A stretch of DNA of 64,000 nucleotides from Flaccisagitta enflata (taxonomy: Eukaryota > Chaetognatha > Sagittoidea > Aphragmophora). The position numbers and the translations under genes are program-made. Location: the NCBI GenBank assembly GCA_965153355.1, contig OZ231128.1:42718001-42782000 (forward strand), in the 5' to 3' direction. Positions 47,461-60,252 of the stretch are shown here, piece by piece (positions within the stretch are counted from its first letter, which is position 1; each line of letters begins with the position of its first letter). The notes under the pieces were generated by a model, which was not told the origin of the DNA, made no database searches, and saw nothing but the letters and a program-made list of their open reading frames with translations.

Positions 47461-48310
47461 GGGAAGAGAGGGAGGGGGGAGAAGGAGGCAGAGTGGTGAG
47501 GGACGGTTGCGGGGGTGGAATAAGGCGGGGCTTCCGGGGTGATTGGTAATAAAGAGGATCTCGGGTCTTTACTTCGATCCCGGCGAGCAGCAGAGAGCAA
47601 AAACGGCGAATACTAATAAGTAAGAAGAGATCAGAGGGGAAAAACGACCCCAAAAACGAAAAACAATAGCAACAATTCAACAGACAGATATACTGTTAAG
47701 CCTTGCTATAACGAGCCAAAAAGTATGGAGGCCATTTACAGATAAATTTTGTCTAAATCGTGATATCAGGAGACAGGACTGTGTATATGACGTGGCAAAA
47801 TACGCTACGGACTCTCTTATTGAGTCGCTTTGCAAGCGACTCAAAAATCATCCGAGAAAGAATCTCCTTCCATTCATGTTCCAAGTTTTTTCTCTCTCTT
47901 AATTTCTTCCACTAAATAAATAAATCCAAAATCGACTTTTGGGTTTGGAAAATGATTTATCCGAAGATAAATTATCAAAAACGCTAGCTATCTATGCCTA
48001 TGGTCCATTTGTGATGATTCTAGACTCAATTTTCTTTCAGATTTCTTTGATTTTCTTTCCCACTTTTCCAGAAATACCTAGGCCACCCATTAGCAGCTTT
48101 GCTTTAAGGTATACAGATATAGTTAATACTAATAAACCACACCCTAGTTAAGAAAACGTGTGATTTTTTTTTCGACGCTGGACAAACAAATTTTCTTAGA
48201 CAAGTATGGATTCAAATTTTAAGTAGAATCCATCCTCAGACGCATCGAACAGCCAAGTCTGGTTAAGGAAATTTATTCATCAACCGGAGCAAAAAGCAAC
48301 TAGTTTGAAT

Positions 48311-48720
<410 letters not shown>

Positions 48721-49006
48721 AATCTCAAAGAGTTGAGGCCAAGACTTTAAATAAGATTCTTTTTTTTCTCCTCGGCTTCATATCAACAAATAGTAAGAAA
48801 TTCCCGAGCCGAGATTAAATAGTTAAATGAATATAATTGATAAAGATTTAATCAAATTAAGAAAGTGGGAGGGTTCTTATTGGATGATCGAGTGAAATCA
48901 ATTCTAAGGTCGCCAACGGGATAACAGGGAAGTTACAGAGAGGAGAGCTCACTCCGGAGCAGGTAAGGAAAGAATCAAAGACGGAGAGGAAGTAGTAAGA
49001 TAAAAC

Positions 49007-49035
49007 AAGGCTGGATACACGAGCCAAGACGCACC
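49007..49035. mobile_element. F1 5'-end fragment
   Basis: AACAAGGCTGGATACACGAG only. The rest is replaced by the inverted-repeat element that starts at about 49053. Confidence 0.45.
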
Positions 49036-49052
49036 GGTGCGCCTGACGACAC

Positions 49053-49664
49053 TACTATCTTCACCAAAAAAAACGCGACACCTTCTATCTACAATATCTT
49101 GGCTTCTAGAAAAGCTAGATACTTTTTAAAAGAAAGAAATTAATCTTCTTCAAAAGATCTACAAAATGAGTCCAATCTGGTAACTGTATCTTAAAGCGTT
49201 TAGAAATGGCAAGCAGAAGAAGGAAAATAGTCATATTCAGAATTGATAAAAGATTGTGAGAAAAAAAAAGATTAAAATTGATATAACTTTAACTTTTGTT
49301 ATCTTAGCTTCTGGAGAAGCCAGATACTTTTTCCAAAAAAGCAAATTAATCTACATCAAAAAATCTCAAAGGTGGGCTCAATCTGGATTCTGTAGTTCAA
49401 GCCGTTTAGAAATGGCAAGCAAAAGAGTAAACCTTAATCAAAAATCATTGACTTGCAAAAACTGTGGAAAAATGAGAAGAGGTTATCACCCCTGTTGATG
49501 AAGAAATGCGATATAAATTGCATTTTAGATCCACAGTCTTGTGTATTTTTTATAAAAAAAACTTACTTGACCTTCAAACTCTCTCAGTTACTGAATTTTG
49601 TCAAAGTATGGTCAATAAATCATATCTTTGCCAGGGTGTCGCGTTTCTTTTGGTGAAGATAGTA
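49053..49664. mobile_element. 612-bp foldback element with internal direct duplication
   Basis: TACTATCTTCACC..AAACGCGACACC on the left mirrors GGTGTCGCGTTTC..GGTGAAGATAGTA on the right. Inside, two direct repeats of roughly 190 bases (from about 49111 and 49301) share ATCTTGGCTTCTAGA/ATCTTAGCTTCTGGA and GTTTAGAAATGGCAAGCA. No coding region. Confidence 0.6.
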
Positions 49665-49736
49665 ATTCTTAGACCAATCCCCAGCTCTGTGCTCCTAGCC
49701 CCATCCGGAGCTCTCTGAGACCTATCCCAAAATCTT

Positions 49737-49890
49737 GAAAGAAAGAAAGAAATACAGAAAGAAAGAAAGAAAAAAGACAGTAAAGAAAGAAAAAAAGAAA
49801 GAAAAAAAAAGAGAAAGAAAGAAAATAAGAAAGAAAGAAAAAAAAGAAAGATAGAAGAAAAGAAAGATAGAAAAACAGAAAGAAAGAGTG
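49737..49890. repeat. (GAAA)n microsatellite
   Basis: GAAA units with AAAAA and GATA interruptions. The following 1.7 kb (49900-51600) contains AT-rich DNA, short CT/GA runs, a GGAA-rich stretch near 51050-51140 and a pyrimidine tract at 51320-51450, but no gene that I can support. Confidence 0.9.
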
Positions 49891-50046
49891 TTAGTGAGAA
49901 TGTAAGAATGAGTAGGAGTGAGAAAAGGATTGAAAATGACAGGCAGTTTCATCAATTTAGTCGAAGGATTATCACCAAAACAATGCGTGGCATCGATTGA
50001 AACATAAAAATGAAAGTTCAAAGGAATTTTCAAATCACGTGCTTTG

Positions 50047-50082
<36 letters not shown>

Positions 50083-51625
50083 CCACACTTGCTCATTTCG
50101 TCCTTGAGAGAGAGAGTCACTGACCCTGGATTTGTCTTTAAACTTTATGTACATATACATATATATAAGACAGTGGTCTTCGGAAGGCAACATTTGTGTT
50201 TCATTGGGGGACAAAATCAAAAAATGAAAGTGTGTAAAACTGAATGATTATACCAAAATAAACATTGAAATAAGTCACAATAGATATTTTTTTGCATGCT
50301 TTGCACTTTACAATGAAAAAGAACCTAATAAAGATAAAATTGATGCAGAAAATTTATTGCAAATTACTAAGAGTTTCATTTTTGGTCAGTGACCAAGGGT
50401 CGGTTGAAATTATAAATTTGCATAGAAAATGAAAAAATCATTTACAGAGAGAACTAAGTTTTTTAAAATGCAAAATTTCTCTTCATTAAAGCGTAATATA
50501 ATTTCAACGGCAGGCAAAAATGAAAAAAATGTAATTCAGATTTTATAAAAGACCTTGATTTTCTTGTCTATTTTCAGGTGAATGGCTTAGTTAAAATTAC
50601 TTTTGAGGTCAGAATACAATAAAAATGTATACTTCAAGTGTCTTTAGAGATAATTTGTCTCCTAAAAGCATTTGAGTACCATCATCAGACCTCTTGATTA
50701 TGATTTTCTTCCGAGCAGCAGGATTTGTACTCTTAAGATCTTCCGACAGACCATCTTGATTAACACCAAACAAAAAGTTACCATAAAATGGGGTTTTCGC
50801 TACCAAAAACACATTTAAATTCATCCTTGATTCTCCTTAAACGCGTTTGATGGTACTCAGATTGTTGATACATTCTTAGTCGCATGTATGCAAATCTTCA
50901 TGTTGCTCTGTTAGTCTGTCTATCTGTCCATTCATCCATCAGTCCATCCATCTGTCACATTATCAAATTATTGACTTTTTTTGGGTATTTCCACGTAAAT
51001 CATGTTGTTGATAAAGTGAAATTTGAAACTCTTGGTCAGTTGGTTGGAAGGGAGGAAGGAAGGAAGGAAGGAATGAATGGCAGGAAGGGAGGGAGGAAGG
51101 AAGGAATGAAATGAGGTAGGGACGAAGGAGAGAAGGGAGGAAGGAGTTTGTATTCATGTGGTTGTGTGTGTAATTGTGAAACGGAGCATGTGACTGTTGG
51201 CCTGTGGAGTTTTGTTTTGTTTTTTCATAATGCGATTTTGAAAATTTCCATTTTATGATTTCATAAAAGGAAATGCCCTCTCTTATCTATTCCTTTTGTA
51301 ATCTTTTTCCTACTGTTCTTTTTCTCTCAATTAGATTTTTCTTCCTTTTCCTTTTTTTTTCTTTTTTTTTTCCTTTCCCTTTTCTTTTCTTTTTTCTTCA
51401 TCCTCTTTTTTTTTCTTCCTTCTTTTCCTTTTCTACTTTTCCTTCTTCCGACCTTCCAACATGCCCCCTTCCCTTCCGAGCAGCGGCGCTGCACGCTGCA
51501 ACATAATCAAGAGGTCTGACCATCATTATCCTGATACTGATGCAAAAGTTTGCCGTCATAAAGTCTTTCACAGAGCTAACAGTCTCAGTCTCTCCGTTCT
51601 TGTGTTTCTCACTCTCAGAACTTAC

Positions 51626-51785
51626 TTGTCCTTGAGCATGGAGGCGGTTCCTGCTCTTCTGATGGCTTCAAATTGCAAATGAGTTTTCATGGCCACGTTT
51701 TCTTTTTGCGCGGCTTTTTTCGCGCCGCCTTTCTCGAAGAAACTGAACACATCGCTCAAATTTGTGCGCTCCTCCTGAGGGGTTT
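51626..51785 (-). CDS. Exon 3, candidate upstream exon of the repeat-LIM gene
   Basis: Acceptor CCAACCACAG, donor GTAAGT; two entry bases, 52 codons, two exit bases. It reads TPQEERTNLSDVFSFFEKGG and later MKTHLQFEAIRRAGTASMLK. The exit bases AA make Lys with exon 4 (and also fit exon 5), and the entry bases fit exon 2. The sequence looks coding and helical. Membership in the gene rests on strand, phase and order, not on homology. Confidence 0.6.
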
Positions 51786-51997
51786 CTGTGGTTGGCGTTG
51801 TTTTGTTATTGTAAAAAATGTGTTTTCGCGTTGCGTGGTGCACCGTGTAGTTTTTTTATCGTTTTGTGAGTTACGTTGTGTGTATGTTTCGGAGCGTCAA
51901 GAGCGGGATGGAAAATGGATGAAGAGTATTTGTGTATTTGTACATGTATATGTGCGGTTGCATGTATAAGATTTAATAAGGGAAAAGTGCGTTTTGT

Positions 51998-52000
51998 GTA

Positions 52001-52067
<67 letters not shown>

Positions 52068-52095
52068 ATGTGTGTGTGGATGTATGTATGTGTGT
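51998..52095. repeat. (TG)n microsatellite
   Basis: TG repeats with GTGGA and GTATG variants at the right end. Confidence 0.95.
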
Positions 52096-52740
52096 TTGCG
52101 AGTCAGAGATGAGAGTGTGATCGAGATGGAAAAAGAAAATAGGCGGGCAAAGGAAAATAAAGATACACATGTCATGACGTTTGGTGAAAACATGAAAGGA
52201 AAAACTAATTCGTGATAGAAACCATTCCTGCATGTGTACAATTAATCCTTTTTTCTCAGATGAAACGGAGAGAAAGAGAGAGAGAAAAAAAGAGTTCTGA
52301 CAAAAAAGGTTCATTGTTGATGTAAACATTTTAGTGAAGGCTAGCAGAGGGAGCTGCAGCAGCCATTATCATGATGATCATATAAGCAACCTCAGCTCAG
52401 TGATAATCATTGCATTAGCACGATGCATATATCATAACACCATTACAACTGGTTTCAAAAATTAAACACCCAGTGAACGTAAAAAAAAATAATGACATCT
52501 GGAATTAGGTCAATATCTTTTTTTTTGAGTGTCTTAATCATATTTAGATGTTATCAAGATGATCAGCTGTTTCGAAAGTCGTCAAAATAGAACCTAAATC
52601 ACCACACATATAGAAGCCCAAATTTTCTTTCTTTGTTGTCGTCCGGATTTTTTAGTTGTGCTTTGTTTACTTTTTCATTCTTGGCTGTTGGAAACACATT
52701 CTTTCATGAGATAAAATGATTCCATGGCGCAATTCATCAC

Positions 52741-52743
<3 letters not shown>

Positions 52744-52829
<86 letters not shown>

Positions 52830-52858
52830 AAGAGCAAGAGCGAGAGAGAAAGAGAGAG
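52744..52858. repeat. (GA)n microsatellite
   Basis: Pure GA run ending in GAGCAAGAGC variants. Confidence 0.97.
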
Positions 52859-53319
52859 ATCAAACACAAATACACACTCACTCAGAACGCCCACTCAGAA
52901 AGTCAGGCTCATAATAACAACAACAACGAAAAAAAAACAAACCAACTAGCCACTTTTAAGAAACAACAAAAACAATAAAGACAAATGGGAGAACCAAACA
53001 GCTCCAAAGTCCATACGTCAAAATGATGCGTTTTAAGATGAGAAACGAGAGAACATTCCTTAAATCGCACAAACACAAACAAACACACACACACACACAT
53101 GCACAAACAAAAGGAAAAAGCTAAAATTCCAAGTCACATTTCGACGCAATTTTTTCCCCGCTCAAAACGAGAAACGAACTTGTTATAGTTCCTTCTTTTC
53201 CCTCATTTTGGAACTGTATATGTTTTCTTTCTGTGATCTCCCTTGTCTATTAGATAGGGCTCAATAGGGGCATTTGAAAATCAAATTATTTCCAAGAACT
53301 TTTCATGTTCCAACTGCAA

Positions 53320-53600
53320 AAATAGAGCTCAATCTACTTGCAAAATCGATTTGGACTTGATCTTCACACTCCGTCATTGAAAGATGCGATGTTGAAGATG
53401 AAAGAAAAAATCTCTTCTTGAATGAAATACTTAAATGTTCATAAAATCATAATTTCTCTTCTAATTGGCCAAAAACTTTAGGATTGGTCTCATTCGACAG
53501 CATTCTTTTAGTTTTTTCTCACTTTAAAATTTCAGCTCATTCGGCCAAGCGGTTATTAAGAAAATGGATTTTCTTATTCGAAAAAGGCCGTTGAATTTTT
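53320..53600. repeat. Dispersed repeat, first copy
   Basis: GAGCTCAATCTACTTG, AAATCGATTTGGACTTGATC, CAGCTCATTCGGCCAAGCGG and the sequence between match 55795-56090 in reverse complement, in the same order. No coding region in either. Confidence 0.6.
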
Positions 53601-53904
53601 TTTACTTTTTTCTAACTCTGTTTTAAACCACTCTGAACGCACATGTACGCGGGATTTTGCTCTCCTGGTCATGATAAATAGCAATTATGGTGCATCAAAG
53701 TCCAATAGCCGCGTGGCGAGCCGTGGAGACCTTCATAGGACTGCTCCATACCTTTGGACCCACCAGCAGGTCAAAATCGCCACTTAATCGAATTTTTTTG
53801 AATCTTCATAAGATCATCTCATTTGAGATGAAGACGATTCGCCATCTCATTTGAGTTTTTTTTTTACAATATTTCAGCTCATTCAGTCTGTAATTGTTAA
53901 TGAG

Positions 53905-54120
53905 TGACGCAGGTTCGGTGTCTTTATGGATGGGGGGGGGAGAGGCAGGGGCGTACAACCCCCATCCATACCCTCCCCCACACCATGCTTACTAACACTC
54001 ACAGACAATCATAACTGCAGCATCATAAATTTGCGTTTTCACAATTTGACTCGATCATCACAGACCAACGGACGAACCAATGGACCAACAAACTGACAAA
54101 GCTTTTTATAGCGTTGTGTT
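53905..54120. mobile_element. Degenerate F1 element
   Basis: GAGGCAGGGGCGTACAACCC, then CACAGACCAACGGACG with GGACCAACAAACTGACAAAG and TTATAGCGTTGTG. The order of parts is that of family F1. Confidence 0.4.
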
Positions 54121-54225
54121 TCTGAAAATTAACAAGTGAGGTACTTCAGACCAACTAACTGGAAAATAGTTATAGATGCACCAACAGATAAGTATTCGAC
54201 CGCGAAAAGTATTGAACATCCAATC

Positions 54226-54421
54226 TTTTTTAGTCGCGTGCACGCGACTCTACAACCCGCTATGTCCGTCGGTCGGTCGGTCGGTTGGTCGGTCACACTT
54301 AACTTTTTTTCATGATTTTATTTGTTTGACCTCACTGCTCCTGCCCAAATAGTCTGGTGACCTCAAATATGGCCCCTGCCCACCCGCACGCGACTTCGGT
54401 AGCCGTGTACCCGGCCTTGTT
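54226..54421. mobile_element. F1 element, reverse orientation
   Basis: The perfect palindrome AGTCGCGTGCACGCGACT, CTACAACCCGCTATGTC, GTCGGTCGG core and CACACTTAACTTTT are followed by CCTGCCCACCCGCACGCGAC and GTGTACCCGGCCTTGTT. It lies directly beside a second, different F1 copy. Confidence 0.75.
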
Positions 54422-54612
54422 TAGTTGCGAACACGCAACTTTATAAGAGGCTTTGTCTGTCCATTGGTCCATTGGTCCGTCAGTCTGTCAGTTCCGATGA
54501 TCGAGTTGAAAAGTGCGATAACGCGCATGTTTGATGCCGCAGTATGTATGGGGTGGACGAAGTTGTGGATGGAGGTTGTACGCCCAGCCGTCAGCAACAA
54601 TAAGGTGACCCC
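54422..54612. mobile_element. F1 element, TTGCGGACACGCAA subtype
   Basis: It begins TAGTTGCGAACACGCAACTT then TATAAGAGGCTTTGTCTGTC, has a GTCCATTGGTCC core and ends GTCAGCAACAATAAGGTGAC. The head matches 60253-60434, and the tail resembles the fragment at the start of the window. Confidence 0.6.
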
Positions 54613-54799
54613 AGAGTCACTTGTTTCTACAGTGGTTATACAATGTACATGAACATGAATCATTCAATATAGAAGAAAAACAAAGATAATCATGACTTTT
54701 AGAATAAGCAGCATTAAAGATTCCGCGATACTTTTCATTACTATTAGTTTGTCTTTTGCCACTGAAGCCGCTTTTGTCACCGCCGCTGCTGCTTTCGCC

Positions 54800-54800
54800 G

Positions 54801-54880
<80 letters not shown>

Positions 54881-55031
54881 GAGGTTGTTGTTGTTGTTGT
54901 CGAGGTTGTTGTTGTTGTTGTCGAGGTTGTTGTTGTTGTTGTCGAGGTTGTTGTTGTTGTCGAGGTTGTTGTTGTTGTCGAGGTTGTTGTTGTTGTCGAG
55001 GTTGTTGTTGTTGTCGAGGTTGTTGTCGAGG

Positions 55032-55075
<44 letters not shown>

Positions 55076-55076
55076 G
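54800..55076. repeat. (GTT)n with a GAGGTTGTTGTTGTTGTC higher-order unit
   Basis: Pure GTT, then about nine 15-21-bp units starting GAGG, then GTT again. The minus-strand frame reads Asn runs with regular Leu-Asp pairs. I treat it as a compound microsatellite. Confidence 0.9.
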
Positions 55077-55099
55077 CTTTTTTGGGCGTTTACTGGCGA

Positions 55100-55180
55100 T
55101 TTTTGCATTACTGCCCGTGCCCAAATGCTTAAATGGCCATTTGATTACTGCCCCTGCCCACCCGTGTATCTGGCCTTGAA
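55100..55180. mobile_element. F1 5'-end fragment, reverse orientation
   Basis: TTACTGCCCGTGCCCAAATG and ACTGCCCCTGCCCACCCGTG with TATCTGGCCTTG match the 5' third of F1. Confidence 0.5.
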
Positions 55181-55274
55181 ACCAGCTCCTCCTCCTGTTC
55201 CTCCGTCTTCTTGTCGTCCTCCTCTAGGTCCAATGCGTCATTATCCTTTTGTCACGGAACCGCATACAGATTTA

Positions 55275-55305
55275 GATACACACACACACACACACACGCA
55301 CGCAC

Positions 55306-55399
<94 letters not shown>

Positions 55400-55415
55400 A
55401 CGCACACACAGCACT
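55275..55415. repeat. (CA)n microsatellite
   Basis: CA repeats with CG variants at both ends. Confidence 0.97.
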
Positions 55416-55794
55416 CAGAATCGAGGTAACTGGGAATCTGTATAAGACACTTTTCGTCCTGTAATTCCTGTTTATGCTTTGACTGAAACTTTCTTGGCTT
55501 AAATATCTGTTCTAATCATACCTACAAAAAGCGCGAATCTGGACTTACGCAATCGATCGGGGACATACTTTATTGGACTGGTGCAGTGAAAAAGAAAGCC
55601 ATTTGTCCGGGGGAAATGATGCAAAAATCGATTTAAAACGCAAAATAAGCTCTTCCATTTGGTAAATCAACCAATTTATCGACAGATGGACCAACAGACC
55701 AACAATTGAACAGACAAACCATCCATCGGTCAGTTATAGGATTTCACCCACGCGCTGTTAACGGCATTTGAAAGAATTTCTGCGATACATGCTG

Positions 55795-56090
55795 TAATTG
55801 TAAAAAATTCAATTGATTTTCTTAATCTATCTTCCATTTTTTTCAAGAATCGCTTGCCCAATTGAGCTGAAATTTTGTACATAGCAAATACTAAAAAGAT
55901 GCTGTCGAATTGACCAATCCCAAAGTTTTTGACCGATTAGAAGAGAAAATATGATTTTATAAAGATTTAAGTATTTCATTAAAAAAGACATTTTTTTCTT
56001 TTTTCTTCAAAATCACATCTGTCAATGACGGGGTGTCTAGATCAAGTCCAAATCGATTTTCCATGTAGATTTTGCTCTAATTGTACAATT
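55795..56090. repeat. Dispersed repeat, second copy (inverted)
   Basis: Reverse-complement partner of 53320-53600, sharing CAATTGAGCTGAAATTTTG, ATCAAGTCCAAATCGATTTT and TAGATTTTGCTCTAATTG. Confidence 0.6.
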
Positions 56091-56389
56091 GGATCATGAA
56101 AAGTGCTTGGAAATGATTGTGTTCCCGAAGGCCCATTTTGAGCCCATCCTATTGTCTATCCATTTTTTTCGCGTCTTTGTTACGTTGTTTTCAGTTTTTT
56201 TTCCCTCGATATAACTTATATTTCGTATATATAGCGTGTCTCTCCGCCCCCCCCCCCCAAAAAAAAAAGAATAAAACAATGAACCTTTTTTCTTTCTTTC
56301 TTGGGAAATGATTTCTTCACTCAGCACGTTAGAGGGAGATACAATCTCCTCCATCACCCAGATTCTACCCAAACTGGGGTCAAGCAGCG

Positions 56390-56577
56390 TCAGGTCAGGG
56401 CCGCGGGATGAAGGAGGTGAAGGAGATGGTAAGGAAGCGAAGGGTTGGGGAGGAGCAGTGGAGGCGGATGCAGGGCAGGGAATTGGGGAGGAGGAGGAGG
56501 AGGAGGAGGCGGCGGCAGCGCCGGAAATGGTGGCAGAGGAGGAAGATTTGCCCGGTAAAAAGGACGATCTGGGTTGA
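56390..56577 (-). CDS. Candidate alternative terminal exon, Pro-rich tail
   Basis: After a CCCCGTAG acceptor, two bases plus the G left by exon 2 make Val. Then 61 residues run to TGA: NPDRPFYRANLPPLPPFPAL, ten prolines, QFPALHPPPLLLPNPSLP and a His/Leu-rich end. LPPLP and LPPFP before a proline run resemble EVH1/profilin ligands. Another minus frame (Ser-rich) and an 89-codon plus-strand frame (Glu/Gly-rich) are also open, so coding strand and frame are uncertain. Confidence 0.3.
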
Positions 56578-56849
56578 CTACGGGGAAGGACTATTTATTT
56601 TTAGGGGAGAAGTAAAGGTGGTAACGGAGAAAGGAGAAAAACAGATAGGTAGATGGGCTCCGAAAGATAACTAATATTTTTTTCTGATATCTTTTTATAG
56701 AAATAAAAATTCCTACACTCTGAGCAGAAAGCGTGTGACTGTTAAAATTCATGTGTGCCGACTAAAAACTACGAAATCACGAGGAAAAGGGTGTGTGCTT
56801 GTGTGTGGATGTGTATGTGGATGTGTGTGTAGATCTGTGTGTATGTGGG

Positions 56850-57134
<285 letters not shown>

Positions 57135-57185
57135 TTATAAATGTGTGTGTAATACAGAGAGAAAAAGTGGATATTTGATACTAAC

Positions 57186-57280
57186 CGACTGCGGCAGCCA
57201 TGTTTTCGTCGAGGGATGGATCGGGAGTTTCACTCGAAATCGAATCGGATCGCGAAGAAGGGCTTTTGAAGGATGTGGTT
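57186..57280 (-). CDS. Exon 2, candidate upstream exon of the repeat-LIM gene
   Basis: Acceptor CATATACAG, donor GTTAGT; one entry base, 31 codons, one exit base. It reads TTSFKSPSSRSDSISSETPD then PSLDENMAAAV. Phase fits exon 1 upstream and exon 3 downstream. Ser-rich, probably disordered. The plus-strand frame over the same bases starts MFSSRDGSG and runs into a GA repeat, so it is less likely. Confidence 0.5.
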
Positions 57281-57293
57281 CTGTATATGGATG

Positions 57294-57296
<3 letters not shown>

Positions 57297-57345
<49 letters not shown>
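57297..57345. repeat. (GA)n microsatellite near a splice acceptor
   Basis: GA on the plus strand, CT in sense, ending about 17 bases upstream of the exon 2 acceptor. Confidence 0.95.
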
Positions 57346-57347
<2 letters not shown>

Positions 57348-57489
57348 GATAAGAGGGAGGGTGGGAAAAAGAAAATGGATATTTGATAACGCAATTTCTT
57401 GAGTGTAATGAATGAGAGTCGTTGTTTCGTTGAATACTTTATCATCGCATCTATTCATTTTCACCAACTTCATTTGCTGGTTTCGCCAT

Positions 57490-57667
<178 letters not shown>

Positions 57668-57752
57668 ATAGCTTCATTTATGCATTTCAATATCTATCAT
57701 GTAATATTTTGTGGAAATTTTAATATTTTTCCCGTGATCGCATCAAAGAATC

Positions 57753-57812
57753 TTTAGTCGCATGCATGAGGCTTTCACGTGCAATATTGGTCCGTCCGTC
57801 TGTTTGTCCCTA
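57753..57812. mobile_element. F1 3'-end fragment
   Basis: TTTAGTCGCATGCATGAGGC and GGTCCGTCCGTCTGTTTGTC resemble the 3' hairpin and tetranucleotide core. A similar fragment is at 50877-50960. Confidence 0.4.
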
Positions 57813-58474
57813 AAATTAGGCTGATGATGTTGATGAAGAGGGCGATGTTGATGATGAAGATGATGATGACGATGACGATGACGAAACTGATAACCAACAT
57901 CTACTGAAGTTTATCAAAGATATCGATTACGCTAATATTTAGCTCCTTCCAAAGATGAAGCCAAGTGAGAGATAAAGAAGGAGGGTTTCAGTTCACTTCA
58001 TTCAAACATCTTCTTCTATCTTTTCATAACCTCCACCTCAAACGAGACAAAGGTTGTGGGTGAAAATGACTGAGAGAGGCATCATCTGAAACTTGTGGAC
58101 CATAACTTAACCTGTATTGAAATCAATTAACTATAAACTTGGGCACTTGATGGAAATGGTCATCACTCTTTTGGCCAGCCCCTCAAAAAGTTCTTCACAT
58201 TTGTATTTAGGCAATTATGATGCAAGCTTTTCCCCCAACTTTTACAGTCATCATATATGCTTCATTATTTACACAACTTGGCTCTTTTCCCATCTGATGA
58301 CAGTGACTCCAGTTTGTTTTCCTATGCACTCCCGAAGAAAAAAGCTAGAAGGTTTTGTGGCCAGTTCCATTGCATGATCCTTTCCCAATCTTAAATGTTT
58401 TCTCCCTTCTGTCCAGTCTGTCTTTTTGTCTGTCTCAGTCTGTGAAAAAATATTCCTCACTAAACTTGAATATA

Positions 58475-58649
58475 CAGTAGGACCCCGCCTCATCAGTCCC
58501 ATTGGAAGTTATGATTTTTCACCTTTTTTTCAGGTTCACCTTTAAAAAGAGATAAAATCACATCAAAAATGATCATTTGGGACCTAAAATGTTTACCTTT
58601 ATTGATGGTAAACCTTTAAAGGTGGGTCTGTTATTGCGGGGTTCCACTG
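58475..58649. mobile_element. 175-bp pogo/Tigger-like MITE
   Basis: Ends CAGTAGGACCCCGCC and the mirror of CAGTGGAACCCCGCA, flanked by TATA on both sides. The inner parts GGTAAACCTTTAAAGGTG and CACCTTT-type sequence also mirror. Same superfamily as 37916-38092. Confidence 0.7.
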
Positions 58650-58706
58650 TATATGGAAGAAGGCCTTGTGAGCCCTCACAAATTACAGTTGATAGACTAT
58701 TCCTGC

Positions 58707-58709
<3 letters not shown>

Positions 58710-58783
<74 letters not shown>
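58710..58783. repeat. (CT)n microsatellite
   Basis: Pure CT run just downstream of the 175-bp MITE. Confidence 0.97.
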
Positions 58784-58786
<3 letters not shown>

Positions 58787-59335
58787 CATTGATCGGGGTG
58801 AACCAAGGCTAAATAAAGCCACGAGAAAATTAAGAATTTATATATTTCATGTTTTTCCAAGTGGCGGCTTTGCCTGCTTAGCTCTGCTTTGGCAGAATTC
58901 CTCTTCACACTCTTTCGCGTTTTCTGATCGATATATTTTCGTTTATATTCATTTTTTCTAAACAGTCCAGCGAATCGATTACTGTAAAAATACCAGTCCA
59001 ACAATTAAGAATATCCATTGGCCCTCTTTCATCCTTAAATAACTTTCATTCCTAATTCATATTGATTAAAAAATACGAGTTAATAAGAAAACTGTGAAAC
59101 ATGCTATGCGTGTTCAATTCGAATCATAGGATCTGTTTAACCAATCCAATTGCTCCCCAAGTGTCTGTTTTGCCTGCTGACTGTTATCAAATTTGTATTT
59201 TTTTTTTTTTGAAACACGATATCGGTTGTGTTTATGTAAACGAAAACAGGATGATTATCCACGACGCCCTACATTTGACCTCCAGATGAGCTGTTGTTAT
59301 TGTGATGGACGCTCAAAGTTTGAGCTAAAGACCTG

Positions 59336-59622
59336 GGACTCTACAACCCGCTTTGTCGGTTGGTCGGTTGGTCGGTTGGTCGGTTGGTCACACATTACTT
59401 TTTTATCACTTTTATTTCTTTACGTCATTTTTAAGCATTCTAAGTCATTTTAAATCTTTTTTGGTCATTACGTCATTTCGTCATTTTAAGTCCTTTTTGG
59501 TCATTTTAAGTCATTCTGAGTCATTTTAAGTCATTTTACGTCATTCTAAGTCATTCTATGTCTTTCTAAGTCTTTTATAAGTCAGAAAGTCTCGCACGCG
59601 ACTTATAGGTGTTGGCCTTGTT
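59336..59622. mobile_element. F1 element, AAGTCATT subtype, reverse orientation, 3' truncated
   Basis: ACTCTACAACCCGCTTTGTC, GGTTGGTCGGTTGG core, CACACATTACTTTTTTATC, many TAAGTCATTTT units, and CGCACGCGACTTATAGGTGT with TGGCCTTGTTT. The 3' hairpin is missing. Confidence 0.65.
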
Positions 59623-59944
59623 TCCTAGATTCTCACGATTCGTGTGAGTCTAGTGTGTCAGAGTGCCGTCAATGCCAACAATTTGACAACATGGCAGAAA
59701 AATGATTAGAATCAATATTTTCGAGGTCGTTGAAGAGCTTAAACAAGGACAAATGGTAACTTTTATCATAATTATTAAATAAAAATCCATATTTTGTCCA
59801 AACAAATGTATGCACGCATACCCACACACACGAACCCACATACATGTAGACTCACACAGGGAGCCGCTTTCATCGGGTTATTCTTTTGATCTGAGTGACG
59901 TCTCTTTTTCCCAAACTGTGGCTTAAACAGGTTTCCTTCAGTGG

Positions 59945-60112
<168 letters not shown>

Positions 60113-60252
60113 GAAACACAAAATCAAAGACATAGACAGCAAGACAGAGTCGGTGAGAAGCTGGGACTTCTTCCCAGGAATTTATCCCTCATGACGTAAA
60201 TTGCCTTCAAAAACAATCACCCCAACATGAAAAAAGGAAAGATTTCTTTCTT

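Noticed and set aside
55205-55275. Minus-strand Glu/Lys-rich stretch (LEEDDKKTEEQEEE)
   Set aside because: Only about 24 codons, it runs straight into an F1 fragment, has no convincing donor and does not fit the phase of the neighbouring exons. It could be a remnant exon.
56308-56577. 89-codon plus-strand frame, Glu/Gly-rich
   Set aside because: The complementary minus-strand Pro-rich frame has an acceptor and fits the phase of a neighbouring exon. The plus frame has neither. Not fully excluded.
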